Of a stretch of 64,000 nucleotides of DNA, positions 26,690 to 36,008 are shown piece after piece. The notes under the pieces were generated by a model. That model did not search any database, was not told where the DNA came from, and worked only from the letters and a program-made list of their open reading frames with translations. The stretch lies in NCBI GenBank assembly GCA_016699675.1, contig CP064985.1, forward strand, positions 2,542,001-2,606,000, given 5' to 3'. This DNA comes from Austwickia sp. (lineage in GTDB: Bacteria; Actinomycetota; Actinomycetes; Actinomycetales; Dermatophilaceae). The position numbers were made by a program, and so were the translations under genes. Each line of letters begins with the position of its first letter. Position 1 is the first letter of the stretch.

Positions 26690-27918
26690 CAGGGGTGCCT
26701 CCCCAGGAAGCTCAGGGCCGCGCCGGCCAGCATGGTCAGGCCGGCGTACCCGGCCTTGCGGAAGATGTCCGGCAGGTCGTGCGTCGTGACCACCGGGTCC
26801 GGCGGCAGACCGTAGACCTCGGGCTCATCGAGCAGCAGGAAGATCGATCCGGTGCCGCCGACCCCGTCGTCGGGGTTGGCGCCGTAGAGCCGCGCCTCGG
26901 TGAACCCGTTGGCGTGCAGCACCGCCAGGCGTTCGCCGGCCCGGCGCCGCATGTCCTCCAGGTCGCCGAACTGGATCGACGTGGTCGGGCAGGCCTGTGC
27001 GCAGGCGGGCATCGCGTCGGCGTGCAGCCGGTCGTAACAGAGCGTGCACTTCTGGGCGATGCCCGTGTCGGCGCGGGTGGCCACCGTGCCGTCGGACGCT
27101 GAGCCGGAGCCCGCCCGGGCCACGCCGCTGATCGTGCCGGCCCCGGCGTCCTCGCGGCGCTCGATCACGCCGAAGGGGCAGGCCGCGACGCAATAGCCGC
27201 ACCCGTTGCAGATCTCGTCCTGGACGACGACCGTGCCGTACTCGCTGCGGAACAGCGATCCCGTCGGGCACACGTCGAGGCAGGCCGCGTGGGTGCAGTG
27301 CTTGCAGACGTCCGAGGCGATCAGCCACCGGAAGTCCGGGAGGGTACCGGTCGCGGCCGCCGCCAGCGCAGCCTCCTGGGCGGCGACGAGGTCGACCACC
27401 CCCGGCCCGACGACGCCAGGATCGACCCCCGACTCGACGGCCGGATCGGTACCCAGCGCCGCCGTACCCGTCGGGGCCACCCCGACCTCGCTGGCCGCCG
27501 AGGTGCCGGGGCCGGTGAGCGTGATCCCCTGCGGCTGGGCGCGGCTCGCGTCCTGGGCCGTGGCCCGCGGGAGGATGGCCGGCTGGGGCGCCGACGTCCG
27601 CAGCGCGGGCATGCCGAGGTCGATGAGCGCGCGTCCGGATTCCCGGGCCGCCTCGATCCGCTCGCTGGTCTGCTCGATGAAGGCGACGTGCCGCCACGTG
27701 GACGCCCCGAGCCCGATGGAGTTGTCGTAGCTCGCCCCGGTCATCCCGAGGCGATCCATCGGGAGCTGATTCCACTCCTTGCAGGCCACCTCGCAGGCCT
27801 TGCAGCCGATGCAGATCGAGGTGTCCGTGAAGAACCCCTTGCGGGCCGGCGGGTCGTTCCAGCCGGCGTCGCGGGCCGGGTCGGTGGGCCCGGAGAGCTG
27901 ATGGCGCCAGAAGCTCAT
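26689..27918 (-). CDS. Formate dehydrogenase iron-sulfur subunit (four [4Fe-4S])
   Basis: 409 residues. Four ferredoxin-type Cys clusters are visible: CIGCKACEVACKEWN (about residue 37), CKHCTHAACLDVCPTGS (about 208), CNGCGYCVAACPFGV (about 240) and the split CTLCYDRL...PACAQACPT (about 293). Between the first and second clusters is an unusual Ala/Thr/Gly/Pro-rich stretch, about residues 95-195, absent from E. coli FdnH-type subunits. A hydrophobic C-terminal helix (AGYAGLTMLAGAALSFLG) probably anchors it to the membrane. The start overlaps the fdhG stop. It should transfer electrons from the catalytic subunit to the NrfD-type subunit. Confidence 0.92.
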   Translation of the reverse strand: MSFWRHQLSGPTDPARDAGWNDPPARKGFFTDTSICIGCKACEVACKEWNQLPMDRLGMTGASYDNSIGLGASTWRHVAFIEQTSERIEAARESGRALIDLGMPALRTSAPQPAILPRATAQDASRAQPQGITLTGPGTSAASEVGVAPTGTAALGTDPAVESGVDPGVVGPGVVDLVAAQEAALAAAATGTLPDFRWLIASDVCKHCTHAACLDVCPTGSLFRSEYGTVVVQDEICNGCGYCVAACPFGVIERREDAGAGTISGVARAGSGSASDGTVATRADTGIAQKCTLCYDRLHADAMPACAQACPTTSIQFGDLEDMRRRAGERLAVLHANGFTEARLYGANPDDGVGGTGSIFLLLDEPEVYGLPPDPVVTTHDLPDIFRKAGYAGLTMLAGAALSFLGRHP

Positions 27919-29575
27919 CGCTCTTCTCCCTCGTCGGCGTGCATCTTCTCCTCGGTCTCCTGGGGGCCGTCGCCGCGGGGCTCGCCGGAGTGCGGGCTCG
28001 CCCCCGGCGTACGCAGCTCGTTGCCCGTCATCGCGCTCAGCCCGGCGCGGGACTGGTAGTCCTGCACGAGGTGCACGAGCGCCTCCCCGCGCGGGCGCCG
28101 ACCCGGCACGATGTCGCAGCTGGCGACCTTGCTCTCCTGGATGGCCACGTTCGGGTCCAGCGTGATGCCGAGCAGGTCATTGGCGCCGTCGCCCTCGACG
28201 ACGGCACCCTTGCCGCCGACGCCCCAGTGGTACGGGATGCCAATCTGGTGCACCGTCCGGCCGTTGACGACCAGCGGCGTCATCCGCTCGGTGACCAGCA
28301 CCCGCGCCTCGATCGCCGCCCGCGGGCTGACGATCGTCGCCCACCCGCCGTTCACCAGCCCCTGCTGCGCGGCCAGTTCCGGGCTGACCTCGCAGAAGAA
28401 CTCCGGCTGCAGCTCCGCGAGGTAGGGCAGCCAGCGGCTCATCCCGCCCGCGGTGTGGTGCTCGGTGAGCCGGTACGTCGTGAACACGAACGGATAGACC
28501 CCCGTCCCGGCCTCGCCGGCGCTGGGCGCCGAGAGGTTGTCCTTGCGCGGGTAGACCCGGCGCGCCGGGCTCGCCTGCTGGTCGTAGAGCACGTTCTCGA
28601 CCGGCGACTCCTGCGCCTCGTAGTGCGTCGGCAGCGGACCGTCGACCATGCCCTTCGGCGCGAACAGCCAGCCCTTGCCGTCGGACTGCATGATGAACGG
28701 GTCGTCGCCGGCGAGCCCCTTCGGGCCGCCCGTGCCCGGCTCCGGCCGGTAGGAGGGGGCCTTGTCGACCGGGAAGTCCGGTACGTCGTGGCCGGTCCAC
28801 TTCCCGGCCTTCTCGTCCCACCAGACGTAGGCCTTGCGCTCGCTCCACGGCTTGCCGTCGGGGTCGGCCGAGGCGCGGTTGTAGAGGATCCGGCGGTTCA
28901 TCGGCCACGCCCAGCCCCACTCGGGCGCGACCCAGGACTGCTCGGCGTCGGGCTTCTTGCGGGCGGCCATGTTGACGCCGCCGGCGAAGACGCCCGCGTA
29001 GATCCAGCAGCCGCCGCTCGTGGAGCCGTCGTCCTTCATCTCCACGAAGGAGGACAGCATCTGGCCGGCCCTCTCCCCGGTCAGATGCATGCCGTTGACC
29101 TCTTTGAGGACGGCCTCCGCGCTCGGCTCTCCGTCGACGCCCTCGGGGTAGTCCCAGGCCAGGTCGAGGATGGGCCGGTCGCACGGGTCGGTGGAGTCGG
29201 CCAGCTTGGCCCGGATCTTCTTGCCGAGCTCGTGGAAGAAGTGCAGGTCGCTGCGGGCCTGACCCGGCGGGCGGACCGCCTGCTCGTGCCACTGCAGCAT
29301 GCGCTGCGTCTGGGTGAACGTGCCGTCCTTCTCGGCGTGGCTCGCCGCGGGCAGGAAGAACACCTCGGTGCCGATGTCCTGCGTGCGCAGCTCGCCCGTC
29401 GCGATCTCGGGCCCGTCCTTCCAGTACGTGGCGGACTCGATGAGGTTGAGGTCCCGCACGACCAGCCACTTCAGGTGGCTCATCGCCATCCGCTGGAGCC
29501 GGCCGTGGCTCGACCCGACGGTCGGGTTCTGACCCAGCAGGAAGTAGCCCTCGACCTCCCTCCGTGCCAGCCTGG
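27915..29575 (-). pseudogene. fdhG: Formate dehydrogenase catalytic subunit, C-terminal fragment (separated by IS3 insertion)
   Basis: Continues the molybdopterin oxidoreductase from about REVEGYFLLGQNPTVGSSHG to the stop. It holds the second half of the catalytic domain and the C-terminal molybdopterin dinucleotide-binding domain (FTTYRLTEHHTAGGMSRWLPYL, then VLVTERMTP and HQIGIPYHWGVGGKG). About 550 residues remain. It has no start of its own in fdh context; the open frame begins inside the insertion. Removing 29576-31050 joins it in frame to the N-terminal fragment, giving about 1150 codons, a little longer than FdoG-type enzymes. Confidence 0.93.
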
Positions 29576-29639
29576 GGTGAGACCACTCGGTTCGAAAGTT
29601 GTGTAGGACCGTGGAGGGCACGACCCGTGAGGACTTGCC

Positions 29640-30011
29640 ATGACCATGACTCAGGCCGACCGTCCGGCCCAGCCTGCTCGCCCCCAGCGACGCGTGTTCA
29701 CAGCTGCCCAAAAGGCTGAGTTTGTGCGGGACTACGATGCCACCCCGGAAGGGAAGAAGGGCGCTTTTCTGCGCGGGCATGGGTTGTATTCCAGTCATAT
29801 CACCAAGTGGCGTGCCCAGCCCGAGCGTGAGGCTGCGCGGGCGCAGCGCAAACGCGCCGACCGGGTCGCCACGTTGCAGAATCGGGTGTCTGCTTTGGAG
29901 GCGGAGCTGGCGGCTTCTCAGCGGACGGTGGCGACCCTGGGAAAAGCGTTCGAGCTCTTGGAGCAGATCTCCGAGAGCTCGGCGCTCATGACCAGGTCCG
30001 GACGGCGTTAA
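29640..30011 (+). CDS. IS3-family transposase OrfA
   Basis: 123 residues. Helix-turn-helix near the N-terminus (FTAAQKAEFVRDYDATPEGKKGAFLRG, quoted in part; then LYSSHITKWR) and a leucine-zipper-like coiled coil (RVATLQNRVSALEAELAASQ). These are the two parts of IS3 OrfA, which binds the ends and makes the fused OrfAB by frameshifting. It is intact. The frame ends at 30011, nine bases before the probable GTG of orfB. Confidence 0.85.
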   Translation: MTMTQADRPAQPARPQRRVFTAAQKAEFVRDYDATPEGKKGAFLRGHGLYSSHITKWRAQPEREAARAQRKRADRVATLQNRVSALEAELAASQRTVATLGKAFELLEQISESSALMTRSGRR

Positions 30012-30019
30012 CATCCTGC

Positions 30020-31036
30020 GTGGATGACCTCGCTGGCGACCTATCCACACGGGCAGCCTGTGAGTTGGTGGGGTTGTCTCGGGCCGGGAAATACCGCGTC
30101 GCGCAACCTCAACGACTCCATCATGGTCCGGCGTTACCCCGGCCGACGCATAATGCGCTGGCCCCGGCAGGAACGTGACCAGATCATCGAGGTCTTGACC
30201 AGTGCAGAATTCGTCGACAAGGCACCGGTCCAGGTCTACTACACGCTGCTGGAGCGCGGCTGCTACCTAGCCTCCCCACGGACCATGTACCGCGTCCTGG
30301 CCGCCGCGGACCTGCTCACCGAGCGCCGACCCCAGGCCAAGCACCCCTGCGGGCGGTGCCCCACTTGCACGCGACCGGACCGTGCCAGGTCGCTTCTTGG
30401 GACATCACTGCATTCCTTGGTCCCCCCCGCGGCCACTACTACTACGGATTCATGATGATCGACATCTTTTCCCGACTGATGCCCGCCGCACGGTCATACC
30501 CCGGGCCCCGGGAAGAGTACGTCGAGGAATTCATCACAGCCTGCATCGAAGGATTCGCCGGTGTCATTCCAGCGATGATTCACTCAGACAACGGTTCCGC
30601 GATGATCGCAGGAACTGTCACTGATCTCTACGAACGGCTCCGGGATCACCCGGTCGTTGTCCCGGCCGCGTGTCTCGAACGACAACCCGTACTCCGAAGC
30701 GCTGTTCAAGACCACGAAATACTGCCCGGCCTATCCCGGTTCCTTCGACTCCATCAAGGAGTCACAAGAATTCCTCGACGACCTCCGAGAATACTACAAC
30801 AACCACCACTACCATTCCGGGTTGAAGTTCTACACACCGGCCAGCGTGCACAACGGCACCTGGCCCCACATCCAATACCTGCGCCAACAAACACTGAACG
30901 CCGCATACGCCACCAATCCGCACCGATTTACCCGGTCACCCCTCGCGCCAGCACCTCCCGCCGAGGCCTGGATCAACCAGCCCCCCGCCACATCACCACC
31001 ACCGACCCCAAGGAGACACAGACACAGAAATCCTGA
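30020..31036 (+). pseudogene. IS3-family transposase OrfB, multiple frameshifts
   Basis: The rve/DDE integrase core is recognisable in pieces across three frames. GTG 30020 starts VDDLAGDLSTRAACELVGLS in one frame; near 30165 an extra G shifts to ERDQIIEVLTSAEFVDKAPV; near 30350 another shift leads to CQVASWDITAFLGPPRG (first Asp) and IPAMIHSDNGSAM (second Asp); near 30640 an extra C shifts to LSRPRVSNDNPYSEALFKT and the final Glu region. At least three indels mean no full OrfB can be made from this copy, so the element should not move by itself unless these are sequencing errors. Confidence 0.85.
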
Positions 31037-31050
31037 CCAGTGGTCTCACC

Positions 31051-32842
31051 GCCGTTGACAATCACCGCCTCGTCGTCCAGCGATGGCCATCGCCGTGGCG
31101 TAGGTGTTGTGGCTGCCGGTCAGCCGCGGCAGGTAGTCGAAGGCCCAGTCGTTCTCCTTCGTCGCCGCGTCGCCCCAGTAGGACTTCATGAGGGAGGTGA
31201 AGTACGCCGGGGCCCCGGTCCAGAAACCCTTCTGCTGCGGGCTGAAGACCGCGTCGAGGTAGTCGCCCAGCGTGTCGTGCGTCCCTGCCACCGGCATGGG
31301 CAGGTAGCCCGGCAGGAGGTTGAAGAGCGTCGGGATGTCCGTGCTGCCCTGGATGCTGGCGTGCCCGCGCAGCGCCATGATCCCGCCGCCCGGCCGGCCC
31401 ATGTTGCCCAGCAGGAGCTGCAGGATCGCCGCCGTGCGGATGTATTGCGCGCCCAGGCTGTGCTGGGTCCAGCCCACGGCGTACGCGAAGCACGTCGTCC
31501 GGTCCCGACCCGAGTTGGCCGTGATCGCCTCGGCGACGTACCGGAAGTCCTCCTGGCTGATGCCGCACAACTGCTCGACCAGCTCAGGGGTGTAGCGGGC
31601 GTAGTGCCGCCGCAGGATCTGGAAGACCGTGCGGGGGTCCTGCAGGGTCTCGTCCCGGAGGACCTCGGCGTGCTCCAACGCCGGCCCGCCCGAGCCGTGC
31701 TCGTCGCCGGCCGCCCGGTCCGCCTTGTCCGCGCCGTGCTCCTCGGGCCCGGCCTCGCCGACCCCGCCGTCGCCTTCAGTGGCCCCGCCGTCCCGCGGGT
31801 CGGCGTCATCGGCCGGCCCGTCGCCGCCATCGGCCTCGGCGTACGCCCAACTGCGCAGGTCATAGGCGCCGGTCTTCGCGTCGTAGCCCGAGAAGATCCC
31901 GTCCAGGTCCTCGGTGTCGCGGAAGTCCTCGCTGATCAGCGTGGCGGCGTTGGTGTAGGCGACGACGTACTCGCGGAAGTAGAGCTCGTTCTCGAGCACG
32001 TGCCGGATGAGGGCGCCGAGGAAGACGATGTCCGAACCGACCCGGATCGGGACGTGCTTGGTCGCCGTCGCCGAGGTCCGCGTGAACCGCGGGTCCACGT
32101 GGATCACGGTTGCGCCGCGCATCTTCGCCTCGGTCACCCATTGGTAGGCCACCGGATGGCATTCGGCCATGTTGGAGCCCTGGATGACGATGCAGTCACT
32201 GTTCGCCATGTCCTGCACGAACTGCGTGGCCCCGCCACGCCCGAACGAGGCCCCCAGACTGGGGACCGTGGCGCTGTGTCAAATACGCGCCTGGTTCTCG
32301 ATCTGCACCGCTCCCAGCGAGGTGAACAGCTTCTTGATGAGGTAGTTCTCCTCGTTGTCCAGCGCGGCCCCGCCGAGGGAGGCGATGCCCATCGTGCGGT
32401 TCAGCTTGCGGCCCTTGGCGTCGTGGTCCTGCCAGGTCCGGCGCCGCGTCTCGATGACCCGGTCGGCGATCATGTCGGTCGCGACGTCGAGGTCCAGGCT
32501 CTCCCAGTCGGTCGCGTACGGTCGCCGGTAGAGGACCTTGGTCGCGCGCTGGGGGGAGTTGACCAGCTGCTCGGAGGCGCTGCCCTTGGGGCAGAGCCGG
32601 CCGCGGCTGACGGGGGAGTCCGGGTCGCCCTCGATCTGGACGATCCGCTCGTTCTTGACGTAGATGCGCTGGCCACAGCCGACGGCGCAGTACGGGCAGA
32701 CGGACTTCACTACGCGGTCGGCGGTCTTCGTGCGGGCGGTCCAGTCGCGGGTGCGCTGCGACTGGACGGCCGGACCGCGGCCCAGGAAGTCGCCGGTGCG
32801 GAGCTGCCGCATCACGGGCCAATCGAGGAACAGTCGTGCCAT
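31051..32842 (-). pseudogene. fdhG: Formate dehydrogenase catalytic subunit FdhG, N-terminal fragment with in-frame UGA (Sec)
   Basis: Molybdopterin-dependent formate dehydrogenase, N-terminal half. The [4Fe-4S] domain shows CPYCAVGCGQ and GRLCPKGSA near residues 49-90. At 32281-32279 an in-frame TGA stands where FdhG enzymes have Sec or Cys (NQARI-U-HSATVPSLG), followed by FGRGGATQFV and the HNTYATAMAI segment. After about residue 325 there is an acidic, Gly/Asp-rich insert of about 60 residues (ADDADPRDGGATEGDG), which is not typical. The reading frame is open apart from the UGA until it reaches the IS end, where a TGA in the repeat terminates it. The C-terminal half lies beyond the insertion, so no full enzyme is expected from this copy. 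Confidence 0.93.
32234..32281 (-). promoter_or_regulatory. Selenocysteine UGA codon and SECIS-like hairpin
   Basis: The UGA is 32281-32279 on the minus strand. Just downstream, GCCACG (32272-32267) pairs with CGTGGC (32239-32234), and inside it CCCCA-GUC-UGGGG (32264-32252) forms an apical hairpin. The loop region AGUCU begins 18 bases after the UGA, the same distance as the GGUCU loop of E. coli fdhF. This is the bacterial SECIS position read by SelB. Structure is from manual pairing only. Confidence 0.8.
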
Positions 32843-33037
32843 GTCCCCTCCTTGCGGAGTACGTCTGAGGATGCCCGGATGGAGGCTCCCCGGCCTGCGC
32901 GGATGGCTTCACGTGGCCCGTGTCACAGAGCCTAAACCCTGGCCACGCGTGACGTCTCGGCGAAGCGATCAGCGCCGCGCGTCGACTCGCTGCGTGCGGT
33001 CCCCCCACGCGGCCCGGGCGCCCCGCACCATAGATGC

Positions 33038-33976
33038 ATGCTGGAGCAAGCGGGTCCCCGCGTGGTCGTGGTGGGCAGCATCAACGTCGATATCGTCGCG
33101 TCCGTCCGCCGCCACCCGGTCCCGGGCGAGACCGTGCTGGGCGCGGCGGGTCTCGAACGGCCCGGCGGCAAGGGCGCCAATCAGGCCGTGGCCGCGGCGC
33201 TCGCGGGGGCGCGGGTGGTCATGGTGGGCGCGGTCGGGTCCGACGCGCGGGCCGAGACCGCGTTGGCCGGGCTGCGGTCGACGGGGTGCGACGTGTCACG
33301 GGTACGCCGAGTGCCCGGGCCCACCGGCCTCGCCGTGGTCACGGTGTCTGAGGCGGACGGGGAGAACACCATCGTGGTGGTGCCCGCCGCGAATTCTCTC
33401 GTGGGGCCGGCGGACGTGGGGTCGCTCGCCCAGGCGGGTGCGCTGCGCGCCGGCGACGTCCTCTTGCTGCAGGGCGAGGTGCCGGAATCGGCGACGGCGA
33501 CGGCGGTGCTGCTCGCGCTGGAGTGCGGGGCGCGGGTCTGCCTCAACCTCGCGCCCGTCGTCGAGCTGCCCGCCTCCACGGTGTGCGTCGCGGATCCGCT
33601 GGTGGCCAACGCGCACGAGGCGGCGGGTGCCCTGCGGATCCTGGGGGTACCGGAGCACGCCGTACCGGATGTCGCCCGCGAGCCGCGCGCGGCCGCGGAA
33701 CTGCTGCGGGAGTACGGCGTGCGCTCGGTCGTCCTCACGCTCGGCGCCGCGGGGGCGGTCGTCGCGGACGCGGCGGGGGTTGAGGCCGTGCCCGCCGTCC
33801 CCGCGGAGGTGGTCGACACGACGGGCGCGGGGGACGCGTACGTCGGGGCCTGTGCGGCCGCCCTGGCCCGGGGCGCAAGTTTGGCCGACGCCGCGGCCGA
33901 GGGGGCCCGACTGGCCGCCGAGGTCGTCGCCCGGCACGGCGCCCAGCTCACCCGCCAGGAGCTGGCCCCGCGCTGA
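33038..33976 (+). CDS. rbsK: Ribokinase / PfkB-family sugar kinase
   Basis: 312 residues from ATG 33038. The PfkB signature 1 is GGKGANQAVAAALAGARVV near residue 45, and signature 2 is DTTGAGDAYVGACAAAL near residue 265, which carries the catalytic Asp. The N-terminal VVVGSINVDIVASVRRHPVPGETV is characteristic of ribokinases (substrate-binding Asp and Asn). It phosphorylates ribose or a similar sugar with ATP. No ribose transporter or operon partner is present, so the exact sugar is uncertain. The 195-bp region back to fdhG is a divergent promoter region without clear motifs. Confidence 0.85.
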   Translation: MLEQAGPRVVVVGSINVDIVASVRRHPVPGETVLGAAGLERPGGKGANQAVAAALAGARVVMVGAVGSDARAETALAGLRSTGCDVSRVRRVPGPTGLAVVTVSEADGENTIVVVPAANSLVGPADVGSLAQAGALRAGDVLLLQGEVPESATATAVLLALECGARVCLNLAPVVELPASTVCVADPLVANAHEAAGALRILGVPEHAVPDVAREPRAAAELLREYGVRSVVLTLGAAGAVVADAAGVEAVPAVPAEVVDTTGAGDAYVGACAAALARGASLADAAAEGARLAAEVVARHGAQLTRQELAPR

Positions 33977-33984
33977 CGGGGCGT

Positions 33985-34121
33985 AACCAGAGCGGCGCTC
34001 TCGGTGGTGACAAACCGTCACCGTGGTGACGGAGGCAGTTACCAGAGCGGCGCTCTCGCTGGTCACACGCCGTCACCATGGTGACGGGCATGGGTGCAAA
34101 CCACCGTCACCGTGGTGATGG
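33985..34121. repeat. 55-bp tandem repeat with three 18-bp palindromes
   Basis: ACCAGAGCGGCGCTCTCG occurs at 33986-34003 and again at 34041-34058. Palindromes of the form CCGTCACC-GT-GGTGACGG lie at 34015-34032, 34070-34087 and 34104-34121 (second with AT centre, third with one change). They occupy the gap between the convergent ribokinase gene and the 34136-34600 gene. They may be terminators or protein-binding sites. Confidence 0.75.
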
Positions 34122-34135
34122 GACCGGGGCAGGGG

Positions 34136-34600
34136 TCAGCCGCGCTTGGTCTCGTCGAGGTACGTCGCCACCGCGGCGAGGACGCCGAGGCCCACGCCCA
34201 GGGCCGCCCGGGGGCGGGGCACGCCGCGCGCGGCCAGGCCCCGCACGACGGCGCGCTTGCCGCGGGACTCCGCAAGGGTCTGCACGACGATCACCGTGAT
34301 GACCCCGGCCGCCGCCAGCGCCGCGAGGCGCGGGTCGGCCAGCGCCGACGCGGACTCGGCCAGCTCGCGGTGCCGGTCGTGCTCGGTGTCGGCCGCGTTG
34401 CCGAACGCCAGCGAGCGCCGCGGCGCCACCGCCACGAGCACCGGCAGCGCGGCCGCGGCCACGGCCGATCGGGCGCCCACCACGCCACGGCGGGAGGACA
34501 CGAGATCCGGCATCGCCTCCCAGGCGGCCACGACCACGCCGGTCGTGAGGGCCCCGGCCAGGCGCCGGGCGCGGGGATCGAGGGCAGCGTTCTGGCTCAC
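34136..34600 (-). CDS. Small hydrophobic protein of unknown function
   Basis: Not a family I recognise. A GTG at 34600 gives 154 residues (VSQNAALDPRARRLAGAL). Three to four hydrophobic stretches near residues 15-28, 45-60, 95-108 and 130-147 suggest a membrane protein; the middle has a polar HDRHRELAESASAL. The upstream part of the open frame (to 34810) overlaps the divergent threonine aldolase gene and its codon use is poor there, so it is left out. The product ends with LDETKRG. Confidence 0.5.
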   Translation of the reverse strand: MSQNAALDPRARRLAGALTTGVVVAAWEAMPDLVSSRRGVVGARSAVAAAALPVLVAVAPRRSLAFGNAADTEHDRHRELAESASALADPRLAALAAAGVITVIVVQTLAESRGKRAVVRGLAARGVPRPRAALGVGLGVLAAVATYLDETKRG

Positions 34601-34725
34601 GACGTCCACGCTAGTCCGGGGAGGCCGCCGATGGGCGCCGGGCCTGCGGGGTGACCGAGGCGACCAACCGCTCCGACCTACGCACCGTCCGCGTCCGACG
34701 GAACCCCGGCGGATAGGTTGCCGCC

Positions 34726-35835
34726 ATGAGTACGTCGAGTGCGCCGACCGCTTCGAGGACGCCGAGTACGCCGAGCGCGGCGGCGCCCCTGGAACAGCTG
34801 CATGACCCATCCGTCCGGGGCTTCGCCTCGGACAACTACTCCGGGACCCACCCCGAGGTCCTCGCCGCGCTCGCCACAGCGAACGGTGGGCACGTCAGCA
34901 GCTACGGCAACGACCCCTACACGGCGCGGCTGCAGGAGGTCATGCAGGGCCATTTCGGGCCGGCAGCCCAGACCTACCCGGTGTTCAACGGGACCGGTGC
35001 GAACGTCGTGAGCCTCATGCTGGCGGCGCGCCCCTGGGACGCGGTGATCTGCGCGGAGTCGGCCCACATCAACTGCGACGAGTGTGGCGCGCCGGAGAAG
35101 GTCGGCCATCTCAAGCTCGACACCATCGCCACCCCGGACGGCAAGCTCACGCCGGCCCTGCTCGACACGAAGGCGCACAGCTACGGGTTCGAGCACCACG
35201 CCCAGCCCCGGCTGCTCTCGATCACGCAGTCCACCGAACTCGGCTCGCTCTACAGCATCGACGAGCTGGCCGCGCTGATCGGCCGCGCCAAGGAGCACGG
35301 CATGGTCGTCCACGTCGACGGGGCGCGGTTGGGCAATGCGGCGGCCGCCCTCGACGTACCGCTGCGCGCCATGACCACCGACCTGGGCGTCGACGTCGTC
35401 TCCCTCGGCGGCACGAAGAACGGCCTGATCGGCGCGGAGGCCGTGGTCGTGATCAACCCCGCGGCGGTCGCCGGGCCGCTCTACGTGCGCAAGCTCGCGA
35501 TGCAGCTCGCCAGCAAGATGCGCTTCGTCTCGGCGCAGCTGCTGGCGCTCTACGGGACGGATCTGTGGTGGCGCTCGGCGGCCCACGCGAACGCCATGGC
35601 GGCCCTGCTGGCTGCGGGGGTGCGCGAGGTGCCCGAGATCACGATCACCAGGGAGCCGCAGGTCAACGGGGTCTTCGCGGTTCTGCCGCGGGCGGCGGCC
35701 GAGGTGGTGCGGGAGCGCTACTTCTTCTACGACTGGGACGCCGCCAGCGGCGAGGTCCGCTGGATGTGCGGCTTCGACACCACCGAGGAGGACATCGCCG
35801 GCTTCGTCGCCGCCCTGAAGGCCGCCCTGCGCTGA
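34726..35835 (+). CDS. Threonine aldolase / beta-eliminating lyase family enzyme
   Basis: 369 residues. PLP-dependent fold-type I enzyme. The N-terminus has FASDNYSGTHPEVLAALATA, then YGNDPYTARLQEVM and PVFNGTGANVVSLML. The cofactor Asp lies in VHVDGARLGNAAAAL and the PLP Lys in SLGGTKNGLIGAEAV, as in low-specificity L-threonine aldolases. It should cleave beta-hydroxy amino acids to glycine plus an aldehyde. A Ser/Thr/Ala-rich leader of about 20 residues precedes the fold. It is a single-gene unit with a strong terminator downstream. Confidence 0.87.
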   Translation: MSTSSAPTASRTPSTPSAAAPLEQLHDPSVRGFASDNYSGTHPEVLAALATANGGHVSSYGNDPYTARLQEVMQGHFGPAAQTYPVFNGTGANVVSLMLAARPWDAVICAESAHINCDECGAPEKVGHLKLDTIATPDGKLTPALLDTKAHSYGFEHHAQPRLLSITQSTELGSLYSIDELAALIGRAKEHGMVVHVDGARLGNAAAALDVPLRAMTTDLGVDVVSLGGTKNGLIGAEAVVVINPAAVAGPLYVRKLAMQLASKMRFVSAQLLALYGTDLWWRSAAHANAMAALLAAGVREVPEITITREPQVNGVFAVLPRAAAEVVRERYFFYDWDAASGEVRWMCGFDTTEEDIAGFVAALKAALR

Positions 35836-35898
35836 AGGCCGCCCAGCACAGGCGACCGGATCGGCGCGAGCGGGCGCGAGCGGCGTGCTTGCGGGCAC

Positions 35899-35943
35899 GA
35901 GAAAGGCCGGCGATGCGCGTGGGGCGCATCGCCGGCCTTTCTC
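35899..35943. terminator. Bidirectional hairpin terminator
   Basis: GAGAAAGGCCGGCGATGCGC at the left pairs perfectly with its complement ending in CCTTTCTC at 35943, across a 5-base loop. A-run and T-run flanks suit termination from both sides, between convergent genes 34726-35835 and 36009-36578. Confidence 0.9.
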
Positions 35944-36008
35944 GGAGGGGTTCCGGCGACGGCGTCGTCGGCCGGTTCCGGAGGGGCTGTGAGGAGCCCG
36001 AGCAGGGC

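Larger units (their letters stand above)
29576..31050. mobile_element. IS3-family insertion sequence in fdhG
   Basis: The ends carry a perfect 12-bp inverted repeat, GGTGAGACCACT at 29576-29587 and its complement at 31039-31050. Inside are orfA and a decayed orfB of IS3 type on the plus strand, opposite to fdhG. The element is about 1.47 kb, a normal IS3 size. I see no convincing target-site duplication (left flank ...GCCTGG, right flank GCCGTT...). Excision of the whole interval from repeat to repeat restores a single fdhG frame. True ends could lie a few bases in or out. Confidence 0.88.

Noticed and set aside
29572..31054. 3-4 bp target-site duplication around the IS3 element
   Set aside because: Flanks GCCTGG and GCCGTT share no direct repeat at the repeat boundary.
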